Source: CAZCFB01 sp964511535
Lineage (GTDB): Bacteria > Myxococcota_A > Polyangia > GCA-2747355 > CAZCFB01
Assembly: GCA_964511535.1 (NCBI GenBank)
Contig: CAZEFW010000007.1
Span: 49,312 to 113,311 of the forward strand
Reading direction: 5' to 3'
DNA length: 64,000 nucleotides
Shown: positions 16,984 through 26,363 of the stretch, piece after piece
How the letters are laid out: every line of letters begins with the position of its first letter
How positions within the stretch are numbered: the first letter of the stretch is position 1
Translations under genes and position numbers: made by a program
The notes under the pieces: generated by a model
Seen by the model: only the letters and a program-made list of their open reading frames with translations
Told to the model about the DNA's origin: nothing
Database searches by the model: none

Positions 16984-19392
16984 ATGATCGTCATGAAGTT
17001 CGGCGGGACCTCTCTCGCCGGCAGGGAGCGGGTCGCGGGCGCGGCGCGCATCATCGAGCAGACCGAGGACCCGACGGTGGTGGTGGTCTCCGCCCTGGGC
17101 GGCACCACCGACACGCTGCTGGATGCGGCGGCCATGGCGGAGCGGGGCGAGGCGGAGGCCCTGGAGGCGCTGCAGGCGCGGCTGGCCCGGGAGCACGCCG
17201 ACGCGCTGCAGGGCGCCGGAGAGGCCGCCCTGTGCCAGCCGGTGCTGGACGAGCTCGCCTCGGTGCTCACCGGGGTGCGCATGCTCCGGGAGCAGACCCC
17301 GCGCTCGGTGGCGCTCATCAGCTCCGCGGGCGAGCGGCTCTCCACCCGGGTGGTGGCCGCCCACCTGTCCGCGCTGGGCAAGCCCGCCCGGGCGGTGGAC
17401 GCGCGCCAGATCGTGGTCACCGACGACAACCACGCAGACGCGCGGGTTGACCTGGACGCCACGCGCCGTCGCGCCCGGCGGGAGCTCCTGCCGCTGCTGG
17501 AGCAGGGGATCACGCCGGTGGTCACCGGCTTCATCGGCGCCACGCCGGACGGGATCACCACGACCCTCGGCCGGGGCGGCTCCGACGTCACGGCCGCGCT
17601 GCTCGGCGCGCTGCTGGGCGCGCGGGAGATCTGGATCTGGACCGACGTGGACGGCATCCTCACCGCCGACCCGCGCCTGGTGCGCGAGGCGCGCACCCTG
17701 GCCCAGGTCTCCTACCGCGAGGCGGCCGAGATGTCCTACTTCGGCGCCCGGGTGCTGCACCCCAAGACCATCGGCCCGGCGGTGGAGGCGGGGATCCCGA
17801 TCCGGATCAAGAACACCTTCCGCCCGGAGCTGCCAGGGACGCTGGTGGCCGAGACCTCGCCCACGCTGCCCCAGGGCGTCAAGACCGTCTCGTCGGTGCG
17901 CGGGCTGGCGCTGGTGACGGTGGAGGGCCGGGGCATGGCGGGCGTGCCTGGCGTGGCGCGGCGGGTGTTCGAGGCGGCCGAGGCGAGCGGGGTCAACGTG
18001 GTGATGATCTCCCAGGCCTCGTCGGAGCAGAGCATCTCCTTCGTGGTCTCGGGCGGGGAGACCGGGCGCCTGCTGGCCACCCTGCGGCAGCGCTTCGCCC
18101 TGGAGCTGGAGGCGGGCGCCGTGGACGGCATCGTGGCCGAGCCGGACGTGGCGGTGCTCTCCATCGTGGGCCAGGGCATGGCCGGCACCCCCGGCATCTC
18201 GGCGAAGCTCTTTTCGGCCCTCGGCGCCATGAAGGTCAACGTCCTGGCCATCGCCCAGGGCGCCTCCGAGCTCAACGTCTCGGTGGCCATCAAGGAGTCG
18301 TCGGAGCGGCGGGCGGTGCGGGCGGTGCACTCCGCGTTCGGGCTGACCCGGCTGGTGAACCTGATGGTGCTCGGCAGCGGCACCGTGGGGCGCGCGCTGC
18401 TGGATCAGCTGCAGGATACCCACGCCAGCATCCAGCGCCGCCTCGGGCTGGACCTGCGCCTGGTGGGCCTGGCCAACAGCAGCCGCGTGGTGCTGGACGA
18501 CGGCGGGCTGGCGCCGGCGGACGCGCCCGAGAGGTTGCTGGGCGACGGAGAGGCGTCGCCCGGGCCCGGCGCGCTGCTCGACCGGCTGATGGAGGGGCGG
18601 TTCACCGACCTGGTGCTGGTGGACCTCACCGCCGCGGACACGGCGGGCCTGCACCGCGCGGCCCTGGAGCGCGGCGTGCACGTGGTCACCGCCAACAAGC
18701 GCCCGCTGTCCGGGGCCCAGGCGGAGTTCGACGCCCTGGCCGCCGCCACCCAGGGCAGCGGCGCGCGGCTGAACTACGAGACCACCTTCGGCGCCGGCCT
18801 GCCGGTGCTGCACACCCTGCAGGAGCTGGTGAACACCGGCGACCGGGTGCTCAGCGTCTCGGGCTGCTTCTCGGGCACCCTCGGCTTCATCTGCACCCGC
18901 CTGGAGCAGGGCGCCGCCCTGGCCGACGCGGTGGCCGAGGCCCGGGAGCAGGGGCTGACCGAGCCCGATCCGCGGGAGGACCTCAGCGGCCGCGACGTGG
19001 GGCGCAAGGCGCTGATCATCGCGCGCACCATGGGCCTGTCCCTGGAGCCCCATCAGATCTCGGTGGAGCCGCTGGTGCCTGATCTCGAGGCAGGGCTCGA
19101 CCAGGCGCTGGAGGCGCACGGCGCGGCCATGAGCCAGCGGGCCGAGCAGGCCGCCGCCGAGGGGGAGGTGCTGCGCTACGTGGCGGAGATCTCGCCGGAG
19201 GGCGTGTCGGTGGGGCTGCGGGCCGTGCCGCGGGACGGCCCCCTCGGCTCCCTGCGCGGGCAGGACAACATGCTGGTCTACCGCACCGACCGCTACAGCG
19301 AGTTCCCGCTGGTGATCCGCGGGCCCGGCGCCGGCGCGGCCGTCACCGCCGCCGGCGTGCTGGGCGACGTGCTGAAGGTGGCGCGCGGGTAG
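16984..19392 (+). CDS. thrA: Bifunctional aspartokinase / homoserine dehydrogenase
   Basis: An 802-residue fusion catalysing the first and third steps of the aspartate pathway to threonine and methionine. The aspartokinase part starts MKFGGTS and ends near 295. Two ACT domains follow (VTVEGRGMAGVPG and LSIVGQGMAGTPG), the likely sites of threonine feedback. The NAD(P)-binding GSGTVGRAL of homoserine dehydrogenase begins at about 463, and NYETTFGAGLPV lies in its catalytic domain. The ATG at 16984 is preferred because AGGAG sits 8 bp upstream. A GTG at 16966 would add six residues. It stands alone and converges with the cytochrome operon 6 bp away. Confidence 0.95.
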   Translation: MIVMKFGGTSLAGRERVAGAARIIEQTEDPTVVVVSALGGTTDTLLDAAAMAERGEAEALEALQARLAREHADALQGAGEAALCQPVLDELASVLTGVRMLREQTPRSVALISSAGERLSTRVVAAHLSALGKPARAVDARQIVVTDDNHADARVDLDATRRRARRELLPLLEQGITPVVTGFIGATPDGITTTLGRGGSDVTAALLGALLGAREIWIWTDVDGILTADPRLVREARTLAQVSYREAAEMSYFGARVLHPKTIGPAVEAGIPIRIKNTFRPELPGTLVAETSPTLPQGVKTVSSVRGLALVTVEGRGMAGVPGVARRVFEAAEASGVNVVMISQASSEQSISFVVSGGETGRLLATLRQRFALELEAGAVDGIVAEPDVAVLSIVGQGMAGTPGISAKLFSALGAMKVNVLAIAQGASELNVSVAIKESSERRAVRAVHSAFGLTRLVNLMVLGSGTVGRALLDQLQDTHASIQRRLGLDLRLVGLANSSRVVLDDGGLAPADAPERLLGDGEASPGPGALLDRLMEGRFTDLVLVDLTAADTAGLHRAALERGVHVVTANKRPLSGAQAEFDALAAATQGSGARLNYETTFGAGLPVLHTLQELVNTGDRVLSVSGCFSGTLGFICTRLEQGAALADAVAEAREQGLTEPDPREDLSGRDVGRKALIIARTMGLSLEPHQISVEPLVPDLEAGLDQALEAHGAAMSQRAEQAAAEGEVLRYVAEISPEGVSVGLRAVPRDGPLGSLRGQDNMLVYRTDRYSEFPLVIRGPGAGAAVTAAGVLGDVLKVARG

Positions 19393-19398
19393 GGCGAG

Positions 19399-21543
19399 CT
19401 ACCGCATCAGCCGGTCGGCCATGGCCACGTAGATGGCGATGATCAGCACCACGCCGATGAGGAACGCGCCCATGCCGATGGGGGTCCAGATCTTCTTCCA
19501 GTCGCCCCACTCCCCGGTGTACTCCTCGTCCTGCAGCCGCCCCTCGGCCTCCAGGCGGTCGTACAGGCGCTTGCGCTCGTGCAGCATCTCCGCCTCGGTG
19601 ATGCGCCCGGAGAAGATCACCGAGTCCATGGGGAACTTCTCGATGCGGAAGTGCACGTTGAAGAAGTGGAACGTGAAGATGAAGCCGGCGGCCAGCAGCG
19701 CCTCGTCGCTGTGCATGATGTGCGCGACGTTGATCAGCCAGCCCGGGATGTAGCGGGTGAACTCTTCGGGGAACCACATCACCAGCCCGGACAGCCCGAT
19801 GATGAAGACCCCCCAGAACACCGCCAGGTAGTCGAACTTCTCCCAGTAGGTCCAGCGATCGAACTGCGGGCGCGGGCCGCGGCCGAAGAACCACAAGTTG
19901 TGGGCCCAGAAGTCCTTCAGGTCCTGCAGGTTCGGCATGGGCGAGTCGGGGCCGAAGACCAGCCCGATGACCCGCCTCACGCTGAACCTCCCGGAGCCGG
20001 GGCAGCGGAAGGTCGCGCGCCGGCGCCAGAGCACCGACAGCATGCTCGTGATGTGCACCGCGAAGTAGATGAAGGTGATGATGGCGCCCACCCGGTGCAG
20101 CACCGCCGCCACCTCGGCGCCCCCCATCCAGCTGAACATCCACTGGGCCCAGGGCCGGTCGAAGAACTTCAGCGGCATGCCCGTGATGGTGAGCAGCAGG
20201 AAGGAGAAGATCACCAGGAAGTGGTTGAAGCGGTCCACCGGGCGGAAGCGCACGAACATGCGCGCGCCCTTCTCCTTGCGGGTGGCGGCCTTGGCCTCCT
20301 TGAACGCCTTCGGGTCGCGGATCAGCAGCGCCAGGGAGCGCGCGAACCAGAGCAGGGTGTGCAGGCCGAAGAAGCCGAACACCGCCAGCAGCAGGCCCGT
20401 CATGAAGATGAACATCCAGTACAGCCGCGGGTAGTTCTCCTTGTCCGAGTGGTCGCCGTGGGCCAGGTAGCCGGTGAACCCGGCGGTGGCCTTCTCGTGG
20501 CACTTCTTGCAGGTGGGCAGGATCCGCTCCTTCGACAGGAGCGACCTCGGGTCACTGGCCGGCAGCACGTCGTGGTACCCGTGGCAGTCGTAGCAGGCGG
20601 CCACCTTCGAGGCCCCCAGCGCGATGGCCTTGCCGTGGTAGGTCTCGCGGTAGTTCTTCAGCCGGTCCTGGTGGCAGGCGCCGCACTTCTCGTCGGAGTG
20701 CAGCTTGAACACGCCGGTGTGCGGCTGCTTGATCTCGTGGGAGGTGTGGCAGTCGATGCAGACCGGTCCCTTCGGGTCGCCCGCGGCCAGCAGCTTGCCG
20801 TGCACGCTCCTGGCGTAGGTCTGCTTGATGCCCACGTGGCACTTGGCGCAGGTGTCGGGGACCTTCGCGTGGTTGATCATCGAGCGTGGGTCCTGCTTGG
20901 CGAAGATCTTGTGCGCCCCGTGGCAGTCGGTGCAGGAGGCGGAGACGATGAGCCCGTCCCTGAGCAGGCCGTGGCCATGGATGCTCTCCATGTAATGCTC
21001 TGCAGCCTTTGGGTCGTGGATCTTGTGCTCCCTGGCCAGCTTTGGGTTCTTGTGGCAGCTGGCGCAGGTGAACGGCAAGTTCATCTTGTAGACCCGCGAC
21101 TTTCGGTCCGTGACCTTGACGATGTCATGGGCGCCGTGGCAGTCGCCGCACTGGGCCATGCCCTGCTCGCCGCGGGCCTTGGACTGACCGTGCACGCTCT
21201 GCTTGTAGTCCGCGTCCGCCTCCTCGTGACAGTCTGCGCACCCGGGGGGGGGCCCGACCTTTTTGGCGTGGGCCGCCTCGGGGTCCGCGTCGGACAGCTG
21301 GGAGTGGCAGTCGGTGCAGTCGAGGTCCGCGTGCACCGATCCTGCCAGGGCCTTGGGGTCGAGCACGAGCTGAGGCCTGGGGTCGGCGCGACCGGCGTTC
21401 AGCTTCGGGTCCTGGTGGCACTTGAGGCACCCCTCCGGGGCGGCCAGGGCAGGCGGCGCGAGGAGGCTCACGAGGACCAGCAGGGTGGCCGTGGATGCGA
21501 CGATGAGGGATCCCCTCGCGCGCGGCGTCATGCCAGGCGTCAT
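19399..21543 (-). CDS. 11-heme cytochrome c fused to inner-membrane cytochrome b
   Basis: A 714-residue protein with a signal sequence (1-37). Eleven CxxCH motifs lie in the first 380 residues (CLKCH, CTDCH, CADCH and so on, ending CKKCH). A cytochrome b561 / formate dehydrogenase gamma-like membrane domain with about six helices and conserved His residues follows. Such fusions, like Geobacter CbcL, oxidise quinol at the inner membrane and pass electrons to periplasmic hemes. The start at 21543 is set by GGGAG five bases upstream and the signal peptide. It is the last gene of the operon that begins at 27461. Confidence 0.88.
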   Translation of the reverse strand: MTPGMTPRARGSLIVASTATLLVLVSLLAPPALAAPEGCLKCHQDPKLNAGRADPRPQLVLDPKALAGSVHADLDCTDCHSQLSDADPEAAHAKKVGPPPGCADCHEEADADYKQSVHGQSKARGEQGMAQCGDCHGAHDIVKVTDRKSRVYKMNLPFTCASCHKNPKLAREHKIHDPKAAEHYMESIHGHGLLRDGLIVSASCTDCHGAHKIFAKQDPRSMINHAKVPDTCAKCHVGIKQTYARSVHGKLLAAGDPKGPVCIDCHTSHEIKQPHTGVFKLHSDEKCGACHQDRLKNYRETYHGKAIALGASKVAACYDCHGYHDVLPASDPRSLLSKERILPTCKKCHEKATAGFTGYLAHGDHSDKENYPRLYWMFIFMTGLLLAVFGFFGLHTLLWFARSLALLIRDPKAFKEAKAATRKEKGARMFVRFRPVDRFNHFLVIFSFLLLTITGMPLKFFDRPWAQWMFSWMGGAEVAAVLHRVGAIITFIYFAVHITSMLSVLWRRRATFRCPGSGRFSVRRVIGLVFGPDSPMPNLQDLKDFWAHNLWFFGRGPRPQFDRWTYWEKFDYLAVFWGVFIIGLSGLVMWFPEEFTRYIPGWLINVAHIMHSDEALLAAGFIFTFHFFNVHFRIEKFPMDSVIFSGRITEAEMLHERKRLYDRLEAEGRLQDEEYTGEWGDWKKIWTPIGMGAFLIGVVLIIAIYVAMADRLMR

Positions 21544-21602
21544 GTCATCTCCCGGGTGGCCTCGCCCGCCAGCGAAGGCGGCGGAGCGCGGCGGCCGTCG
21601 CG

Positions 21603-21989
21603 CTATCGGTGGCACCCCTTGCACTTGGTCGGCCCCTTCTTGTCCTTCTTGTGACAGCCGATGCACTGGATGTGATAGGGGTTCTTCTTCTTGCTCATCT
21701 CGGCGCAGCCGGGGACCTTGCCCTTCGCCTTGCCGGCGTGGCAGCTGGCGGAGCTACAGGAGAAAGCCTTCTTGCCCTTCTTGTCCTTCTTGTGGTGGCA
21801 GGAGGCGCACTTGATCTTCAGCCCCTTGGCGTGCTTCACGTGGCTGAAGGTCACCGGCTTCTTCTTCTTGGCGCACGCCTTGACCACCACCTTGTCCGGG
21901 GGCTTCTTGGCCTCGAGGCCGGCGCTGAACAGCAGAGCAGCGGCGCCCATCAACGCGGGCAGGAACCAGCTAATCCGTACGGCTCTCAT
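21603..21989 (-). CDS. Small tetraheme periplasmic cytochrome c (c3-like)
   Basis: A 128-residue Lys-rich protein with a signal peptide (1-27) and four heme-binding motifs: CASCH, a CX4CH (CSSASCH), CIGCH and CKGCH. FSHVKHAKG upstream supplies distal His ligands as in class III cytochromes c. It should be a soluble periplasmic electron shuttle between the inner-membrane cytochrome b fusions and the outer-membrane conduit. It overlaps the end of the upstream gene by 20 bp, so translation is probably coupled, and lies 59 bp before the next cytochrome gene. Confidence 0.9.
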   Translation of the reverse strand: MRAVRISWFLPALMGAAALLFSAGLEAKKPPDKVVVKACAKKKKPVTFSHVKHAKGLKIKCASCHHKKDKKGKKAFSCSSASCHAGKAKGKVPGCAEMSKKKNPYHIQCIGCHKKDKKGPTKCKGCHR

Positions 21990-23880
21990 CTTCTTCCTCC
22001 TTTAGCTTCCTCTGGTAATCCAGGGGGTGGGCCAGCTTCATCTCGTGGTGGGAGACGCGGCCCGTGATCCAGGTCAGCGCCATGGGCGCCTCGTCGGGGT
22101 TGATGAACACGTAGTAGAAGTGCCAGACGATGATGGAGAGCACCGCGAGCACGGCCTCGAGCCGGTGCACCACGGCGAAGACCTCGAACAGCCACAGGGG
22201 CATGATGGCCAGGGAGTACTGCTCGAACCAGAGGATGAAGCCGGTGATGACCATCACCGCCGTGCCCCAGACCAGGGCCAGGTACTCCGCCTTCTCGATG
22301 TAGCCGAAGCGGTCGAATTCGGGCCGCTCCGCGCGCCTGCCGAGGAACCAGAGCAGGTTGTGCCCCAGGTCGCGCAGGTCCTTGAGCCGGGGCATGAAGT
22401 GCCGGCCCTGCTCCCGCCCCAGCCGCGTGAACAGGATGAAACACACATGGTGCAGCACCAGGGCGGTCATCACCACGGCCGCGATGCGGTGGATCCACGC
22501 CCGGCCAGCCTCGGTCATGCCGATCCAGTGCAGCGGCGCAACGAACCAGGCGTCCGGGTACATCAGCACGAAGCCGCTGTACGCCAGGACGATGAAGCTG
22601 GTGAGGAACAGCAGGTGGGCCACCCGCTCCACCGGGGCCATGCGGATCATGTGCGGCTCCGCCGCCTGCCGGCGCGCCCGCAGGATCATCTTGCGAACGA
22701 AGTCGAGCAGATTGTGCAGCACCATGGCGCCGATCACCAGCGCGATGATCCAGATGTAGACGCTGCGCACCAGGTCTGCCCAGTAGTGGGCGTCACCCTT
22801 GCCCTTCACGTCCGCGTGTATCTTGCCGGTGAGGAAGTTCTTGCTGGCGCCCGGGTGGCAGCTCCCGCACGACTTCTTGATGTTGGCCGGGTGCACCGAG
22901 CTGCGCCGGTCTGTGATGCGGTAGACGTCGTGGTACTTGTGGCAGCTGGAGCAGGTGGCGCTCTGCTCCTGGCCCAGGGCGATGGCGCGGCCGTGGAAGC
23001 TCTCCTTGTAAGTGCTCACCACCGACGGGTTGAGACCCTCCCGAACCACGGTGCGGTGGTCGGCGTGGCACGAGGCGCAGGTGTCCGAGACCTTGGCCGT
23101 GTGGGTCATGGAGCTGCGGTCGAGGTGGGGGATGACGCCGAGGTCGCAGTCGTAGTGGCAGTCGAGGCAGGTGGCGGAGTTCAGGTCGTTGTCCTTGAAG
23201 ATCTTCTCGCCATGGATGCTCGCCCGGTAGTGGGCCAGGGCCTTGCCGTGGCACGCGCCGCACCGCGCCACGGTGTTGACCCTGAAGCCCGGGTTCTGCT
23301 TGACGTCCGCCCGCTCCACGTCGTGGCCGCCGTGACAGGACACGCAGCTCGCCCCCCGGGGGCCCCCCTGCTTGACCAGCTTGAAGTGTACGCAGTCGCG
23401 GCGGCCCTCGTGGGCCCTGGCGTGGCACCCGTCGCAGGTCTTGTTGGCCGCGGCGCCGCGCAGGGGCGATGACTTGTGGGCCACAGGCACCACCGCGTGG
23501 CCGTGGCCATGGCACGCCGCGCAGCCGGGCTTCTTCTTGCTGGCGGTCTTGCCGTGCACGCTGGCCTGGAGCTTGTCGGTGTCGTGGCACGACGCGCAGG
23601 ACGCCGGGCCCAGCTTGCCGTGGTCGGTGATGTCCTCCACCTTGCCGGCGGCCTCATGGCAGTTGACGCAGGTGACCCCGTTGTCCTCGGTGTGCGGCTC
23701 GGCGGCGAAGGCGGTGGCGCTGACTGCGTACTTCTTGCCCACGGTGTCGGCGTCGGCGTGGCACTCCATGCAGGCCGCGTTGTCTGGCTCGTCACCATCG
23801 CCGTCGTCGGCCGCGACGCGCAGGGGCGCCAGGAGGATCACGAGCAACACTCCGGCAGCGGCTTGCGGCGTGGGCATCAT
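21970..23880 (-). CDS. 11-heme cytochrome c fused to inner-membrane cytochrome b (second copy)
   Basis: A 636-residue paralogue-like fusion with a signal sequence, eleven CxxCH motifs (CMECH to CGSCH) in the first 360 residues and about five membrane helices with paired His residues (for example VAHLLFLTSF, WIHRIAAVVM and VLHHVCFILF). It ends in an acidic and Lys-rich cytoplasmic tail. The probable job is quinol oxidation with transfer to periplasmic hemes. The start at 23880 is the first Met before the signal sequence, since no clear RBS decides it. The two fusions differ enough in sequence that they may work at different potentials or with different partners. Confidence 0.88.
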   Translation of the reverse strand: MMPTPQAAAGVLLVILLAPLRVAADDGDGDEPDNAACMECHADADTVGKKYAVSATAFAAEPHTEDNGVTCVNCHEAAGKVEDITDHGKLGPASCASCHDTDKLQASVHGKTASKKKPGCAACHGHGHAVVPVAHKSSPLRGAAANKTCDGCHARAHEGRRDCVHFKLVKQGGPRGASCVSCHGGHDVERADVKQNPGFRVNTVARCGACHGKALAHYRASIHGEKIFKDNDLNSATCLDCHYDCDLGVIPHLDRSSMTHTAKVSDTCASCHADHRTVVREGLNPSVVSTYKESFHGRAIALGQEQSATCSSCHKYHDVYRITDRRSSVHPANIKKSCGSCHPGASKNFLTGKIHADVKGKGDAHYWADLVRSVYIWIIALVIGAMVLHNLLDFVRKMILRARRQAAEPHMIRMAPVERVAHLLFLTSFIVLAYSGFVLMYPDAWFVAPLHWIGMTEAGRAWIHRIAAVVMTALVLHHVCFILFTRLGREQGRHFMPRLKDLRDLGHNLLWFLGRRAERPEFDRFGYIEKAEYLALVWGTAVMVITGFILWFEQYSLAIMPLWLFEVFAVVHRLEAVLAVLSIIVWHFYYVFINPDEAPMALTWITGRVSHHEMKLAHPLDYQRKLKEEEDESRTD

Positions 23881-23897
23881 CTGCGGGCACCGCGGCT

Positions 23898-24995
23898 TCA
23901 CAGCGGGCACCCTGAACCCGCGGCGTGGCAGGTCTGGCACATCGGCTTGCTGCGGCAGGCGTCGGCCCGGTCGCGGTTTGCCCAGCCGGGCGGGTGGGGT
24001 TTGCCCCCCATGCCGCCGACGGTGTGGCAGCTGACGCAGTTGCTCTTGCCGCCCCGGTCATGGCAGGAGGCGCACCGGTTGATGTCGGTGCGCGCCGCCG
24101 CGCCGTGAAACTTGGCCGAGCCGCGGGTCACCCAGCCCGCGGGGTGGACCTTACGCCCCGTCGCCGCGGCGGGCTTACCCGGCACCGCCGCGGCGACCCC
24201 CTGCAGGGCGTGGCATGAGCGGCAGTGCTGCTGGCCGTGGCACTTGCGGCAGGTGGCGGGGGCGGAGCGCGCCTCGACGGCGTGGCGGCTCAGGTAGTCG
24301 CCGCGATGGATGAACCCCGTCTCCACCTGCTCGGGGAAGACGACGCTGGCCTTCATGGCCCCTGTGCCGGCGTGGCAGTCGGCGCAGTAGGTCTGGTCGT
24401 GGCACTGGGCGCAGGCCCGGGTGTTCTGCTTCGCCTTGATCCCGTGCGACCGGGCGAAGCCCGGCCCGTGGCGCAGGGCCCCTGCCGCCCGCGCGCCGCC
24501 CCGCTGCAGGTTCTCGTGGCAGCCGGAGCAGCGCAGCCGCGCGTGATCCCGGGCGTGGCACGCCGCCGTGTTGCAGGTCTCGTGGCCGGCCACGGCCATG
24601 CGCCCCTGTCCCGCCTCTTCGTGGCATGACGCGCAGCTGGCGCCCCGCTTGATGTGGCCCGCGTGGTCGAAGCGCAGGGCGCGGTCCCGGCGGGCGAAGC
24701 GGATCCCGTCCCTGGCGCCCTTGTGGCACTTGGCGCACTCGCCCTTCTCCTCCACCTCGTGGCACCCGGCGCAGGTCTGCTTTTTGGGGATGAAGGCGCC
24801 GGCGGTGCCGCCGTCGCTGGCCTCCACGCCGCCGTGGCAGTCGGAGCACTCTGCCTCCTCGGCGTGCACCGCGTGGGAGAAGATCAGCTGCCCGCTGCTG
24901 TCGTCGCCGCTGCCCCTGAGGCACCCGCCGGCCAACAGCGCCGCCGCGCACAGGCCAAGGGGCCACGGGTTCAGCGCCGCGCTGGCCGCTCTCAT
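23898..24995 (-). CDS. 13-heme outer-membrane-type cytochrome c lipoprotein
   Basis: A 365-residue lipoprotein with lipobox AGGC25 and thirteen heme motifs, twelve CxxCH and one CX4CH (CNTAACH). That is one heme per 26 residues of mature protein, packed like a heme wire. It follows the porin gene with an ATGA overlap at 24992-24995. By analogy with porin-cytochrome conduits of Geobacter (porin, 8-heme inner-side and 12-heme outer-side lipoproteins), it is the likely cell-surface or porin-embedded cytochrome. The analogy rests on gene order and heme counts, not on a sequence search. Confidence 0.88.
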   Translation of the reverse strand: MRAASAALNPWPLGLCAAALLAGGCLRGSGDDSSGQLIFSHAVHAEEAECSDCHGGVEASDGGTAGAFIPKKQTCAGCHEVEEKGECAKCHKGARDGIRFARRDRALRFDHAGHIKRGASCASCHEEAGQGRMAVAGHETCNTAACHARDHARLRCSGCHENLQRGGARAAGALRHGPGFARSHGIKAKQNTRACAQCHDQTYCADCHAGTGAMKASVVFPEQVETGFIHRGDYLSRHAVEARSAPATCRKCHGQQHCRSCHALQGVAAAVPGKPAAATGRKVHPAGWVTRGSAKFHGAAARTDINRCASCHDRGGKSNCVSCHTVGGMGGKPHPPGWANRDRADACRSKPMCQTCHAAGSGCPL

Positions 24996-26362
24996 AACGC
25001 ACCTCCCTTGCTGCTGCCGCCTCCCCCGGGGGCCCAGTGCCCTGTCCAGGTCAGCCGCACCAGGAACGCGCCCTCACGCGTGAAGAGGGGCGAAAAGCCG
25101 CCCCGCCCGCCGGCCATCACCGACAGGGACGAGGTCACCGGCGCCACCAGGTATCCTGCCCCGCGCAGGGCGAGGCGGCTGTCGCGCACAAGCTCGTCGA
25201 GCAGGGTCAGCTCCAGGTCGGCCACCAGCAGGAAGGCACGGCCCAGCAGAGGCACCGGTACGCGGGTGGCCAGGCGCGCACGGTTGGCCGCGTTATCCCG
25301 CGACTCCAGCCGGGTCACCTCCAGCACCGCCGATCCCCGCTGCGCCCCCCCGACGCTGAAGCCCCAGGTTCCAGCCAGGGTGGCGCGGTTACCGCCCTCC
25401 ACCGCTTCGTCCGCGCCGTCGGCGTCGTAGAAGCGCCGGCCGTAGGAGGCGTCCAGGCTGAGGCGGCGCATCGCCTGCCACCGGGCCGCCAGGGACGCCT
25501 CCATGTGGGTCTCGTTGCTGAACACCGAGAAGATGGAGGTGCGCGGGATCCAGAGGTCGGGGCTGGTGAAGTGGAACCCTGCGATGATGCTCACGGGGCG
25601 TACGGGGTAGACCGCCGCCGTGGCGCGCGCCTCCTTGAGCCGCACCTCGCCCAGGGCGAGGGTGGCCAGCCCGCTGATGGAGACCTTATCGTGGGGGGTG
25701 AAGCTCAGGTCCGCGCCCAGATCCATGTGGGCGGTCTCGCCGTCGAACCAGCGGTGCGACAACGAGACCCCGCCGCTGAGGAAGCCGAGGTCGACGTAGC
25801 CCACCCGCGCGCCGACCACGCTGTCCGGCGCGCCGTCGTGGTCGTCGTCGGTGTCGGGCCAGGCCTGGTCCAGCAGCCGGATGCCGGAGATGGCCCCGCC
25901 GAACAGGCCCAGCTCCAGGCCGGAGCCGTGGAGGTAACGCGCCCGCGCCCCGTCCACCTGCTCCAGCAGGGTGGCGCCCATGGCCACGAACTGTCGGCCC
26001 ACGGTGAGCTCGAGCCCGTGGAGCAGCGCCCCCGGGCCGCCTTCCTGCGGGGAGAAGGAGAGGTACAGCGTGTTCACATCGCCAGCGAAGCGCTCCTCCT
26101 CCTGGAGATCGAGCATGTCCACCATGCCCCACAGCTGGGTGTGCACCGAGAGCCCCGGCACGCCCAGGTCCCTGGCGCTCAGCTGCACCAGCTGGTGGAA
26201 CGGCAGGTGGCGGGTCGACCCCTGACCTGCGGGCCGGAGGAACCCGGACAGGAACGAGCGGGTCTCCCAGCTGACGCCGGCGCCCTGGCCACCGGCGGCG
26301 TGCGCCGGGGCGGCCAGGAGCAGGATGAGGGTGAGCGGCCTGATCGCGCTGTTCATGGTCAT
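24992..26362 (-). CDS. Porin-like outer-membrane barrel of the cytochrome conduit
   Basis: A 456-residue protein with a signal peptide (1-22, AHA) and repeated amphipathic strands throughout (for example LHGLELTVGRQFVAMG and SLDASYGRRFYDADG). There is a late strand pair FLLVADLELTL and AFLVRLTWTG near the C-terminus, then a Gly/Ser tail. An Asp-rich loop (DTDDDHDGAPD) looks able to bind calcium. It sits between two multiheme lipoprotein genes, one base after the 8-heme gene and overlapping the 13-heme gene. This is the arrangement of porin-cytochrome complexes. The barrel probably sheathes the cytochromes through the outer membrane. ATGs at 26362 and 26356 are both possible. Confidence 0.78.
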   Translation of the reverse strand: MTMNSAIRPLTLILLLAAPAHAAGGQGAGVSWETRSFLSGFLRPAGQGSTRHLPFHQLVQLSARDLGVPGLSVHTQLWGMVDMLDLQEEERFAGDVNTLYLSFSPQEGGPGALLHGLELTVGRQFVAMGATLLEQVDGARARYLHGSGLELGLFGGAISGIRLLDQAWPDTDDDHDGAPDSVVGARVGYVDLGFLSGGVSLSHRWFDGETAHMDLGADLSFTPHDKVSISGLATLALGEVRLKEARATAAVYPVRPVSIIAGFHFTSPDLWIPRTSIFSVFSNETHMEASLAARWQAMRRLSLDASYGRRFYDADGADEAVEGGNRATLAGTWGFSVGGAQRGSAVLEVTRLESRDNAANRARLATRVPVPLLGRAFLLVADLELTLLDELVRDSRLALRGAGYLVAPVTSSLSVMAGGRGGFSPLFTREGAFLVRLTWTGHWAPGGGGSSKGGAL

Positions 26363-26363
26363 C

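Noticed and set aside
18774..19119. Frameshift or split in thrA
   Set aside because: The reading frame runs without a break through both enzyme halves, with all expected motifs in order.
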